DNA of 64,000 nt from Pelatocladus maniniholoensis HA4357-MV3 (GTDB lineage Bacteria > Cyanobacteriota > Cyanobacteriia > Cyanobacteriales > Nostocaceae), in NCBI GenBank assembly GCA_019359115.1, contig JAHHHW010000022.1, forward strand, positions 1-64,000. The letters run 5' to 3'. The stretch's first letter is position 1; each line of letters opens with the position of its first letter. Positions 1 through 7,679 of the stretch are shown one piece after another. The notes beneath the pieces are model-generated. The model searched no databases, was not told the DNA's origin, and was given only the letters and a program-made list of their open reading frames with translations. Made by a program: the position numbers and the translations under genes.

Positions 1-121
1 TTTGGGCGTTTAACTCAGTTTGACTCCGTTTGAAAAATAACTGGAGTAATTTTTGATGCCTAGTTTTTGGTTCGCAAATAATTTACGCGAACCATCCTTC
101 TTGTCCAAAGTCCAAAATTAA

Positions 122-295
122 GGAAAAGGCGAGAATATTGATCAGCTTTGGGCATTATTATTTCGTATTGAGAACGGACGCATTGCCGAAGCTATTAATT
201 TCCCTGGCGCTCAACATGCAGCAAATGCGTTTTTCTGGCGGGTATTTCAGATTAAACCAATTCCTGAAGGACTTGTTCACTACAGAGTTAATTAA
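122..295 (+). pseudogene. NTF2/SnoaL-like protein remnant (C-terminal part)
   Basis: The frame ending at the TAA at 293-295 reads ...LFRIENGRIAEA..., followed by a segment rich in Phe and Ala and ending HYRVN. This resembles the last 50 or so residues of SnoaL/ketosteroid-isomerase-like proteins. The same frame upstream has an ATG at 56 preceded by GGAG, but it meets a TAA at 119-121 after about 21 unrelated-looking codons, and the N-terminal half of an NTF2 fold (about 130 residues) is absent. The stop abuts the ATG of the cupin gene at 296, which suggests a former operon. I infer a decayed gene; the family call rests only on the C-terminal half. Confidence 0.5.
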
Positions 296-757
296 ATGAT
301 TATTGATCCAGAAAAAGTACCTACTGAAGCACGTTCCAATTATCCCGATGAATTTAAACCTAAAGTAGCAGGAAGAATTCGGCAACGCTTAGGCAATTTT
401 GCCGGATTGAAAAACTTTGGGGTAAATTTAGTGAAATTAGAACCTGGAAGTTCTTCTGCTTTACGACATTGGCATTCTTGTCAAGATGAATTTATTTATG
501 TTTTAGAAGGCGAGTTGACATTAATTACAGATGCGGGCGCAGAAGTACTCAAACCAGGAATGGCGGCGGGATTTCCAGCAGGTGAAGCCAACGGACATCA
601 TTTGGTAAATCGGACATCAACACTTGCAGTTTATTTGGAAGTAGGCGATCGCACTCCTAATGATCAAGCTAGCTATCCCGATGATGATTTAATCACAAAA
701 GCTAGTCCTGATGGCAAATCTATAATTTTTGCTCATAAAGATGGAACAATTTATTAA
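296..757 (+). CDS. Cupin-domain protein (single double-stranded beta-helix)
   Basis: This 153-residue soluble protein carries both cupin motifs. Motif 1 has His58, His60 and Glu65 with Gly72 closing it. Motif 2 runs from Gly88 through Pro94, Gly96 and His101 to Asn105. The three metal ligands of motif 1 and the His of motif 2 are present, so a metal-binding cupin is likely. The substrate cannot be read from sequence; related small cupins include sugar isomerases, dioxygenases and storage-type proteins. The ATG follows directly on the stop of the NTF2-like remnant, and the transporter permease gene begins 36 bases downstream on the same strand. It may therefore be cotranscribed with the transporter, but no functional link is shown. 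Confidence 0.85.
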   Translation: MIIDPEKVPTEARSNYPDEFKPKVAGRIRQRLGNFAGLKNFGVNLVKLEPGSSSALRHWHSCQDEFIYVLEGELTLITDAGAEVLKPGMAAGFPAGEANGHHLVNRTSTLAVYLEVGDRTPNDQASYPDDDLITKASPDGKSIIFAHKDGTIY

Positions 758-792
758 AAGGAGAAAGGTAAAGGGGTAAAGGTTAAACACAA

Positions 793-1722
793 ATGGCTGA
801 TTTTATTGCTATCTATGGTGCTTTAATTGTCTCTATGGTATTGGGAGCTTTGCTAGGACTATCGTTGTATTTACCATTAATGGCTGGACAATTATCTTTA
901 GCTAGCCCTGGATTTTATGCTTTGGGTGGATATATCGCAGCAATTCTATCAACAACAGTTTTTACTTCTAGTGGTGATTCTTTTCCGATTCCATTACTGT
1001 TGTTGGAAATGTTAATTGCTGGTGTAATTTCAGGATTGTTAGGTGTAGCGGTAGGAATTCCAGCTTTGCGGTTACGGGGAATTTATTTAGCGATCGCCAC
1101 GATTGCTTTTGTCGAAGTTTTGCGGGTTCTCTCCCTCAATTTGGATATCACAGGTGGTGCTGTGGGAATTTTTGGTATTCCTCAACCTTTCTCAACACAA
1201 ATTGAATATTTATGGATTGCCCTACCATTATTAATAATTAGTATGATATTGATTTATCGTTTAGAACGTATTCGTGTTGGTAGGGCTTTAATCGCAATTC
1301 GTGAGGATGAGTTAGCAGCAAGTGCTATGGGAATTAACCCCACTTACTACAAAGTTTTAGCTTTTACACTAGGAGCAGTTTTAGCTGGAATGGTTGGTGC
1401 AATCAGCGCTCATTTTCTTAATACTTGGAATGCTCGACAAGGTACATTTGATGCCAGTATTATTTATCTAACTTTTGTCTTAATTGGTGGTTCGAGAACT
1501 TTTTTAGGTGCTGTAGTCGGAGGTATGTTATTTACAGCCTTACCAGAAGTCTTAAGAAGCATCGCTGACACAGGCGGTTTACCAACTTGGCTAGCGCAAT
1601 TTTTAAGAGATGGCAGATTAATTATTTTTGGTTTACTAATAGTTTTGGGAACCATCTTTTTCCCCCAAGGACTCGTCACCCCAGATATTTTTAAAAGACG
1701 ATCAATAACAAATGACAAATGA
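793..1722 (+). CDS. livM: Branched-chain/neutral amino-acid ABC transporter permease, LivM type
   Basis: This inner-membrane permease has 309 residues and about eight to ten hydrophobic segments. The cytoplasmic coupling loop (GRALIAIREDELAASAMG and following, about residues 173-190) is the conserved BPD_transp_2 loop of LivM/BraE proteins. The family pairs with a LivH permease, two ATPases and a periplasmic binding protein to import leucine-type or neutral amino acids; in cyanobacteria such systems are called Nat or Urt. The stop overlaps the start of the following ATPase gene by 11 bases, indicating translational coupling. The LivH partner and binding protein are not adjacent but lie at 36.9-39.2 kb on the other strand. 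A urea permease (UrtC) is possible but less likely without the other urt genes. Confidence 0.85.
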   Translation: MADFIAIYGALIVSMVLGALLGLSLYLPLMAGQLSLASPGFYALGGYIAAILSTTVFTSSGDSFPIPLLLLEMLIAGVISGLLGVAVGIPALRLRGIYLAIATIAFVEVLRVLSLNLDITGGAVGIFGIPQPFSTQIEYLWIALPLLIISMILIYRLERIRVGRALIAIREDELAASAMGINPTYYKVLAFTLGAVLAGMVGAISAHFLNTWNARQGTFDASIIYLTFVLIGGSRTFLGAVVGGMLFTALPEVLRSIADTGGLPTWLAQFLRDGRLIIFGLLIVLGTIFFPQGLVTPDIFKRRSITNDK

Positions 1723-2482
1723 TATTCTTTTAGAAGCAAAATCCTTAACTCGCCGCTTTGGCGGTTTAGTAGCAGTAAATAACATATCTTTTATTGTTAA
1801 AAAACATGAAATTTTTGGATTAATCGGCCCCAATGGTGCTGGGAAAACGACATTATTTAATTTAATTACAGGTTTAATTCCACCTTCTAGTGGACAATTA
1901 ACTTATCAAAATCAAGAAATTTCTCAACTACATCCCCACCAAATCGCTGCTTTAGGTATCGCTAGGACTTTCCAAAATATTCGCTTATTTGGTGAACTTT
2001 CAGCACTAGAAAATACAATCATTGCCCGACATTTGCATATTCATAGCAATATACTTACAGGTATGATGGGAGTTCCACCAGCACCAGCAGAAGAACGTAA
2101 AAGTAAGCAAAAAGCTTTGGAATTATTAGAATTAGTTGGTTTGCAAAAACGCGCTGAGGAAAAAGCTAAGAATTTTGCCTATGGTGATCAACGACGGCTA
2201 GAAATTGCTCGTGCTTTAGCCTTAGAACCACAAATTTTACTTCTTGATGAACCCGCAGCTGGAATGAACCCCAGCGAGAAGCAGCAACTCAGTGAATTTA
2301 TTCGCAATTTACGCGATCGCTTTAATTTAACGATTATCCTCATTGAACATAATGTACCCTTAGTCATGGGTTTGTGCGATCGCATTGCGGTTTTAGATTT
2401 TGGTAATTTAATTGCCTTGGGAGAACCGACTATGGTTAAAAATAATCCAGCTGTTATAGAGGCGTATTTGGGTAATGAATAA
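1712..2482 (+). CDS. livG: Branched-chain amino-acid ABC transporter ATPase, LivG type
   Basis: This 256-residue ATPase has a Walker A motif GPNGAGKTT (residues 39-47), a signature region FAYGDQRRLEIARALA where many homologues have LSYGQQR, Walker B ILLLDEP followed by AAGMNPSE, and a switch His in IEHN. The AAGMNPSE and VPLVMGLCDRIAVLDFG segments are typical of LivG/BraF. It would energise the LivM/LivH permease pair. The start overlaps the permease stop by 11 bases. The LivF-type ATPase follows 111 bases downstream, after an inverted repeat that could attenuate or process the transcript. Confidence 0.88.
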   Translation: MTNDILLEAKSLTRRFGGLVAVNNISFIVKKHEIFGLIGPNGAGKTTLFNLITGLIPPSSGQLTYQNQEISQLHPHQIAALGIARTFQNIRLFGELSALENTIIARHLHIHSNILTGMMGVPPAPAEERKSKQKALELLELVGLQKRAEEKAKNFAYGDQRRLEIARALALEPQILLLDEPAAGMNPSEKQQLSEFIRNLRDRFNLTIILIEHNVPLVMGLCDRIAVLDFGNLIALGEPTMVKNNPAVIEAYLGNE

Positions 2483-2495
2483 TTAATAATTATCT

Positions 2496-2552
2496 TAGTG
2501 TCTTAGTATTTTATAAAAACTTTATTTTAACCACCAAGGCACTAAGACACTA
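2496..2552. repeat. Inverted repeat between livG and livF
   Basis: TAGTGTCTTAGT (2496-2507) is exactly complementary to ACTAAGACACTA (2541-2552), with a 33-base A/T-rich spacer. A run of A follows on the + strand, so it is not a classical terminator in that direction. It resembles dispersed cyanobacterial intergenic repeats rather than a dedicated signal, but it sits inside what should be one operon. Confidence 0.6.
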
Positions 2553-2593
2553 AAAAACATACTGAATGTTTGATAAACCAAAGATGCACACAG

Positions 2594-3325
2594 ATGAACA
2601 CAGAGAAGCAGAAAAGCTACCCAATTTTAGAAATTAAAAACCTATATGTTAATTATGGGGGTATTAAGGCCCTCAAAAATATTAATTTAGTTGTCAATAA
2701 CAGTGAAGTAGTCACTCTCATCGGTGCCAACGGTGCAGGTAAAACTACTACTCTGCGGGCTATATCTAAAATTATCAATCCTAAAAGCGGCGAAATTACC
2801 TACAGTGGACGCAATATCAGCCGTCGTCAACCCCACGAAGTTGTACAATTGGGTATGGCCCATTGTCCAGAAGGACGCAGAGTATTAACGCGACAAACTG
2901 TTTATGATAATTTGCTTTTAGGTGCATATATTCGTTCTCAGCAAGCAGAGATAAAGAATGATATTCAGCAGCAATTTCAGCTATTTCCACGTTTAGCACA
3001 AAGACGCAATCAACTAGCGGGAACCCTGAGTGGTGGTGAACAACAAATGTTAGCGATCGCTCGTGCTTTGATGAGTAGACCAAAACTTTTATTATTAGAT
3101 GAACCAAGTTTAGGTTTAGCACCAGCGATAGTTAAAGAAATATTTAGTATTATTGAGAATTTACGGGCGACAGGTGTGACAATTTTGTTAGTCGAACAAA
3201 ACGCCAATTTAGCATTACAAATTGCAGATCGAGGATATGTATTAGAAGCTGGTTGTATTACTATCACAGGTGCAGCATCGGAATTAATGATGGATGAACG
3301 AGTGAAAAAAGCTTATTTGGGATAG
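2594..3325 (+). CDS. livF: Branched-chain amino-acid ABC transporter ATPase, LivF type
   Basis: The protein has Walker A GANGAGKTT, signature LSGGEQQMLAIARALM, Walker B LLLLDEPSLGLAP and a switch His replaced by Gln in VEQNA, all standard for LivF/BraG. I chose the ATG at 2594 (MNTEKQK...). A TTG at 2570 would add eight residues (MINQRCTQ) encoded by a stretch that looks like a common intergenic phrase. With LivM and LivG it gives one permease and both ATPases here. Downstream to 3650 there is no further gene on this strand. Confidence 0.87.
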   Translation: MNTEKQKSYPILEIKNLYVNYGGIKALKNINLVVNNSEVVTLIGANGAGKTTTLRAISKIINPKSGEITYSGRNISRRQPHEVVQLGMAHCPEGRRVLTRQTVYDNLLLGAYIRSQQAEIKNDIQQQFQLFPRLAQRRNQLAGTLSGGEQQMLAIARALMSRPKLLLLDEPSLGLAPAIVKEIFSIIENLRATGVTILLVEQNANLALQIADRGYVLEAGCITITGAASELMMDERVKKAYLG

Positions 3326-3650
3326 TTTTATAACTTAAGAGTTGGAGTTTTTATGAAATGTTTTTTTGCTGATGATGAGTTTTTAATTGATTACTAATAT
3401 TTATTCATTGCTCCCTAGCTAATAACTAATATATTTATCCTCTCTCTTTATATAGAGTAACTAATATGTCTATGGAAAGAAGGCTAAATTTGAAATCATA
3501 AGCTAATTTATAAAAAACAAAGCTAAACGAAACAAATCAAAAGTGACTATCATTTTTTCAACGTTTATTAAATAGTAAGCTCGCTCAAATAATAAACATC
3601 AATAAAAGTTTTGTTTGTTTCCAATAGCAATTTTTGAGGAGATAGCAAAA
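3326..3650. other. A/T-rich spacer, nothing recognised
   Basis: About 325 bases separate the LivF-type gene from the lipoprotein gene. I see no tRNA, repeat or long frame. The only clear signal is GGAG at 3638-3641, inside TTGAGGAGATAG, which serves as the ribosome binding site for the next gene. Confidence 0.6.
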
Positions 3651-4088
3651 ATGAGTCTGCTACAGCAGAGCCGTAAAATGATTACGGCTGTTGTCTTGAT
3701 TTTGGTTTTAACTATCACTACTGCTTGTGGTGGTAATGTAGCCCAAGTTGACCGTACCACAAATCCGCCAGTCGTTGGTCGAGATGTAGCTTATACACAA
3801 TTAGAGCGAGGAAATACTGCATCTGGACAAAGTTTTGGTAACTGGGTTGTACAAACTTCGCGGGGATTAGTCAAAGATGCTTACGTGCGCGATAACAATA
3901 AGTTAGGTGTAGTTATTTCCCCACAAGTTCGTCCTAACGAAGTACGTTCCTTAGCAAGATCTTTAGTTGAAGGTTTTCGGAAAAATTTCCCTAGTCAAGA
4001 TTTAACTGTTTTGGTATATGCACCAGACAAGCAGCTGATTTTGACAGCTAAGTATGATACTCAAACCAATCAAGTTCAATACAGTTAG
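3651..4088 (+). CDS. Small cyanobacterial lipoprotein, function unknown
   Basis: The start is placed at the ATG at 3651, nine bases after a clear GAGGAGA. A longer frame from 3615 would put twelve residues before the signal peptide. From this start the product has about 145 residues. It begins MSLLQQSRKMITA, continues with a hydrophobic core and ends the signal at the lipobox TITTAC, so it should be diacylated at Cys and membrane-anchored. The mature part has no enzyme motif. The pattern NEVRSLARSLVEGFRKNFP followed by LTVLVYAPD and LTAKYDTQTNQVQY suggests a small alpha/beta domain. I do not recognise a named family. Confidence 0.75.
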   Translation: MSLLQQSRKMITAVVLILVLTITTACGGNVAQVDRTTNPPVVGRDVAYTQLERGNTASGQSFGNWVVQTSRGLVKDAYVRDNNKLGVVISPQVRPNEVRSLARSLVEGFRKNFPSQDLTVLVYAPDKQLILTAKYDTQTNQVQYS

Positions 4089-4158
4089 AAATTGTTGGTT
4101 GTTATGTGTTGTTTAGTGTCTTAACTAACAACAAGAATAAGAAAAGGAGATTAGTACA

Positions 4159-4686
4159 GTGAGTAGCAGTGAAGAGTATAAGCGCCAAATTATGAGAGAT
4201 TTGGCTCAGGGTGATGTTGAGTCTCTTGGTGATGCTCCTAGTGGTGATCCATCACAAGATTATCAAAGCTTTGATGATTTTGCTCAACGTACAACAACGT
4301 CTGAACGTCGCCAAATGTTTGAACGCTCTTTTAATACAAACAGCATTCCTCCTAGCCAAATGGAGCCAGAATTACAAAAGGCGATCGCTAATATTAAACC
4401 TAATGAAAGAGATGATGTAGCACGCGCTTTTTTCAAACACTTCAAGCAAAGAGGATTGGATGATCGCCATCTTGAGCAACAGTTAGGTCTTTCTACTCGC
4501 CATCCCAACCGCATGAGTGCAGATGATGTTAGCAGACTCGCCTCATTTGCATATCACAATCATCCTGACATTTTCAAAGAAGTATTAGCAGAACAGCCAG
4601 CTATTATCAACTTTCTCAGCAATCCTGTTGTGGGAGCTATTGTAGGACTTGCTGCTGCTAAGTGGTTAGGTGGTCGTCACAAGTAA
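4159..4686 (+). CDS. Conserved hypothetical protein with C-terminal membrane segment
   Basis: This 175-residue protein starts at a GTG (4159) preceded by AAAAGGAGAT. The first 145 residues are hydrophilic and charged, with DDVARAFFKHFKQRG and MSADDVSRLASFAYHNHPDIF helices. The C-terminus (FLSNPVVGAIVGLAAAKWLGG) is a short Gly/Ala-rich membrane or membrane-associated segment. This looks like a tail-anchored protein. The lipoprotein lies 70 bases upstream on the same strand and a strong terminator follows 18 bases after the stop, so the two probably form a unit. No function is assigned. Confidence 0.7.
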   Translation: MSSSEEYKRQIMRDLAQGDVESLGDAPSGDPSQDYQSFDDFAQRTTTSERRQMFERSFNTNSIPPSQMEPELQKAIANIKPNERDDVARAFFKHFKQRGLDDRHLEQQLGLSTRHPNRMSADDVSRLASFAYHNHPDIFKEVLAEQPAIINFLSNPVVGAIVGLAAAKWLGGRHK

Positions 4687-4704
4687 ATTTGAGTCTACAA
4701 GCAT

Positions 4705-4762
4705 AAACATAGAGCAAAAAACAAGGATGGTAAGGTGCATCCTTGTTTTTTGCTCTATGTTT
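4705..4762 (+). terminator. Very long perfect-stem terminator
   Basis: The 24 bases 4705-4728 are perfectly complementary to 4739-4762, with a 10-base loop. The right arm contains a run of six T (CCTTGTTTTTTGCTC). The hairpin lies 18 bases after the stop of the upstream gene, and because both arms carry A6/T6 blocks it could work in either direction. Confidence 0.85.
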
Positions 4763-4865
4763 GTGTTTGAACTATTAACTAACAACTCTTCCTACGGGAA
4801 CAATGCAGAAAATCGTCTATTTGGATACAATTTAGAAGTAAGGAGAGCCGAGGAGAAAGATTAAA

Positions 4866-6002
4866 GTGCTATTAAAAGGCTTTGAGATAGAGATGTACAC
4901 TGGCACGGCTAGTGGTGAAATCGTCGGTCTCTCTGATAAGATTACTGCATCTTTGGATGGATATGTAAGAGAGCCAGATAGCAGGAATGTAGAGTATATT
5001 ACTGCACCCAATCATAATTATGACCAGTTATTGTGCGCCATCTTACGTCCTCGGCTGAGACTGCGAGAGTATCTCCAAGAGTTAGGCAATTATACTCTCA
5101 TTCCAGGCAGCACTTTGTCTTTGGGTAGTAGCGATCGCTTTTTTCGTTCTGACCCTACAAATCCTTATCATACTTTTATTGAGCAAACCTACGGCACAAA
5201 AGTAGTTACGGCTAGTGTCCATATTAATATTGGCATCAATGACCCAGAACTACTTATGCGTGCTTGTCGGTTGATTCGGCTAGAAGCACCTTTATTTCTG
5301 GCTTTGAGTGCTTCTTCTCCTTTTTTAGATAGCAAAGCAACCAATTATCATTCTACTCGTTGGGGTGTATTCCCACAAACACCCGCTCATGTACCGTTAT
5401 TTAGTAGTCATAACGATCATATCCGATGGGTAGAACAGCAACTAGCAGCCGGAACAATGCAAAATGTTCGTCATTTGTGGGTGTCGGTACGACCAAATGG
5501 CGATCGCCGTCCTTATGATTTAAATCGGCTAGAATTGCGAATTTGCGATTTAGTTACAGACCCTATTTCCTTATTAGCAATTACTGCTTTGCTAGAAGCA
5601 CGTCTATTACAACTAATCGACAATCCCCACCTTGATCCTTTAACTCAAAGTACTTTTTCTCCAGAGGAACTGATCTCTTTAACTGCTACCAACGAAATAG
5701 CAGCAGCTACTTCTAGTCTTGATGCCCAACTGCTACATTGGCAAGATGGCAGAACTATTACTGCTAGAAATTGGATTGCTGAACTTTATCAACAAGTGTG
5801 GCCAGTAGCTAAACAAAATGGCTTCAGTTGTTTCCTTTCACCTTTACAGAAAATTCTCCGGGAAGGAAATGAAGCTCAACAATGGTTACAACTTCATGCT
5901 GTTGGTTTTAGCGCTAAAACCACAATTATTCAAGCTATTCGCGCTACACAAGAACGTGAAGCAGAATTAGAAGATAAATTATGTGTCTCCTCAATGGCGT
6001 AA
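4866..6002 (+). CDS. gshA: Glutamate-cysteine ligase, cyanobacterial type
   Basis: This ligase joins L-glutamate to L-cysteine using ATP, the first step of glutathione synthesis, in the cytoplasm. The 378-residue length matches the cyanobacterial GCS2-type enzyme. Visible hallmarks are the N-terminal FEIEMYTGTASGE, the segment RNVEYITAPNHNYDQLL, VHINIGINDPELL and the C-terminal LHAVGFSAKTTI. The start is a GTG at 4866 with AGGAGAAAG just upstream. The gene stands alone between two terminator-like structures. A second, more distant GCS2-family protein lies at 22-23 kb. Confidence 0.88.
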   Translation: MLLKGFEIEMYTGTASGEIVGLSDKITASLDGYVREPDSRNVEYITAPNHNYDQLLCAILRPRLRLREYLQELGNYTLIPGSTLSLGSSDRFFRSDPTNPYHTFIEQTYGTKVVTASVHINIGINDPELLMRACRLIRLEAPLFLALSASSPFLDSKATNYHSTRWGVFPQTPAHVPLFSSHNDHIRWVEQQLAAGTMQNVRHLWVSVRPNGDRRPYDLNRLELRICDLVTDPISLLAITALLEARLLQLIDNPHLDPLTQSTFSPEELISLTATNEIAAATSSLDAQLLHWQDGRTITARNWIAELYQQVWPVAKQNGFSCFLSPLQKILREGNEAQQWLQLHAVGFSAKTTIIQAIRATQEREAELEDKLCVSSMA

Positions 6003-6447
6003 CAAGTCTTTAGATTTTAGATTTTGAGCCAAAAAGATTCTTAATTTTGAAATTTATACGCCCTTGGTGTCCTCGCAGGGTATTTTGAATAGTTTTCTCT
6101 CCCTTCCCTTGTCTCCTTTGTCCTCCTTGTCCCCCTTCCACGACTTGTCGGAAAAAACCCACAGTCCTAAGAGGGGGTTGACACCTCACCCCTAATCTCT
6201 AGGAAGTTGATAAACTCTCCAGAGATGTAATCATCTACCTTGGGGTATAGAAAATCATCTTTTAGGAAAATAGTATTTTAACCACTCTCAGAGAAAAATC
6301 TGAGGGATTTCTTTGTTTTGTTTTAAATTTCTAATCAATTATGATAGGTTGATATTCATTAACAAAAACTATAAGAAGCCTCTATCAAGAGATAGATTTG
6401 AAAAATTTTATACTTTATGTTTAAAGATACTGTGAAGCTGGGAAAAA
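6003..6447. other. Spacer with pyrimidine-rich boilerplate and a small hairpin
   Basis: Bases 6095-6145 are a C/T-rich run (CTCCCTTCCC, TTGTCTCCTTTGTCCTCC) of the kind scattered through Nostocales spacers. A short hairpin CTCAGA/TCTGAG (6287-6304), followed by a T-rich stretch, may be a weak terminator. I see no coding frame of note. Confidence 0.45.
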
Positions 6448-6909
6448 ATGCCTCAGGTAGTTCTAGTTAATCCCCTTATACCGCCGAATACAGGTAATAT
6501 TGCTCGTACTTGTGCTGCCACAGGTACAGAACTACACTTGGTTGGGCCTTTAGGATTTGAAATTAGCGATCGCTATCTTAAAAGAGCTGGTTTAGATTAC
6601 TGGCCCCATGTCAAGCTGCATTATCACGAGTCTTTAGAAGCCTTGAAAATCTTACATCAGCAAAGAGGAGGAAGATGGCTAGGATTCAGTGTACGTGGTA
6701 GTTATAACTATGCCAAATTTCAATTTCAAGCAGATGATTGGCTGCTGTTTGGTAGTGAAACTACAGGTTTACCACCAGAAGTGATTAAGACTTGTGATTC
6801 CACTCTCTACATTCCCATGAGTCAATCTCAAGTTCGCAGTTTAAATCTTTCTGTGAGTGTCGCTGTGGGCTTGTTTGAAGCGTATCGCCAGTTGGGTTAT
6901 TTAGAATGA
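6448..6909 (+). CDS. trmL: tRNA (cytidine(34)-2'-O)-methyltransferase, SPOUT family
   Basis: This 153-residue SpoU/SPOUT methyltransferase should methylate the wobble ribose of tRNA-Leu isoacceptors with S-adenosylmethionine. The N-terminus MPQVVLVNPLIPPNTGNIART, the central LLFGSETTGLPPEV and the C-terminal IPMSQSQVRSLNLSVSVAVG are the three SpoU motifs that build the knotted SAM site. Length is normal for TrmL/YibK. The gene appears monocistronic. Confidence 0.92.
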   Translation: MPQVVLVNPLIPPNTGNIARTCAATGTELHLVGPLGFEISDRYLKRAGLDYWPHVKLHYHESLEALKILHQQRGGRWLGFSVRGSYNYAKFQFQADDWLLFGSETTGLPPEVIKTCDSTLYIPMSQSQVRSLNLSVSVAVGLFEAYRQLGYLE

Positions 6910-7679
6910 ATCACAGAATACAAGGGGTATATAAATTTACAGTTTAAGTGAATATACTTTTAGATAAATAAAATCTTAATCTATCTAGTAAATATATAGA
7001 TACAATTCTCCTGTAGTTGAGTTATTTATAGGTAGTATAATATACTTTATTGTTCCAAAGTTCGCAAATCTCAAGTAATAATACTTAAGAAAAATACTAA
7101 TCATATATAAGAAATTTGTATATGGCAAAAGACAGAATTGGTGAATCTAACGATAGATTTTTGTAAACTCTATTTTTTCTAGCATGAGGAACAAAAATCA
7201 ATAAACTATGTCATATCAACCATTTGAGCTACTTTGTAACCCATTCATTAAGTTATTGGAACGTAAAGGAGTGTAAATATGCCTATGAGTTGATACGGTT
7301 GTGTTTTGGGGAAGAATCAACTTACAGTCTCATGTTTAGATGACGGATTGAGCAAAAAACCTTTGAAGATTATTGAAAAATATCTATAAACGGTAATTTT
7401 CTCTTCCAAGCAGTCCTGACAGTAAGTTTTGAGACAACTATAAAAGAGCAAGACGTTGTAATGTTATGAGCAGTGATCAGACAAGTAAACCAAAAATAAA
7501 TTTTTTACAAAATTTTCAAAAAGTAAACTTGTCTAAATTAAAGAAGCAAGTTAATCTTGCCTAAGTATCTCTGTCCAATGTGGTCTTGCTTTGTTGTTTG
7601 ATGTGATCTGAATCATTGACTAGTACCCGACTATAATATCGAGGTTCAGTTAAGCGCTAGTGTTCATAGGAGGTCGTCT
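6910..7679. other. Long A/T-rich leader upstream of the M23 peptidase gene
   Basis: These 770 bases hold no frame of useful length on either strand and no tRNA. The only secure signal is AGGAGGT at 7668-7674, the ribosome binding site of the peptidase gene. A long 5' leader is possible. I looked for the conserved core of a ydaO (cyclic di-AMP) riboswitch, because such leaders occur before wall-hydrolase genes, and did not find it. Confidence 0.4.

Noticed and set aside
7616-7637. TTGACT and TATAAT boxes upstream of the M23 gene
   Set aside because: The spacing between them is only 10 bases, too short for a sigma-70 promoter.
6910-7679. Possible ydaO-type riboswitch before the M23 peptidase gene
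   Set aside because: The conserved core sequences of that riboswitch were not found; only the ribosome binding site is clear.
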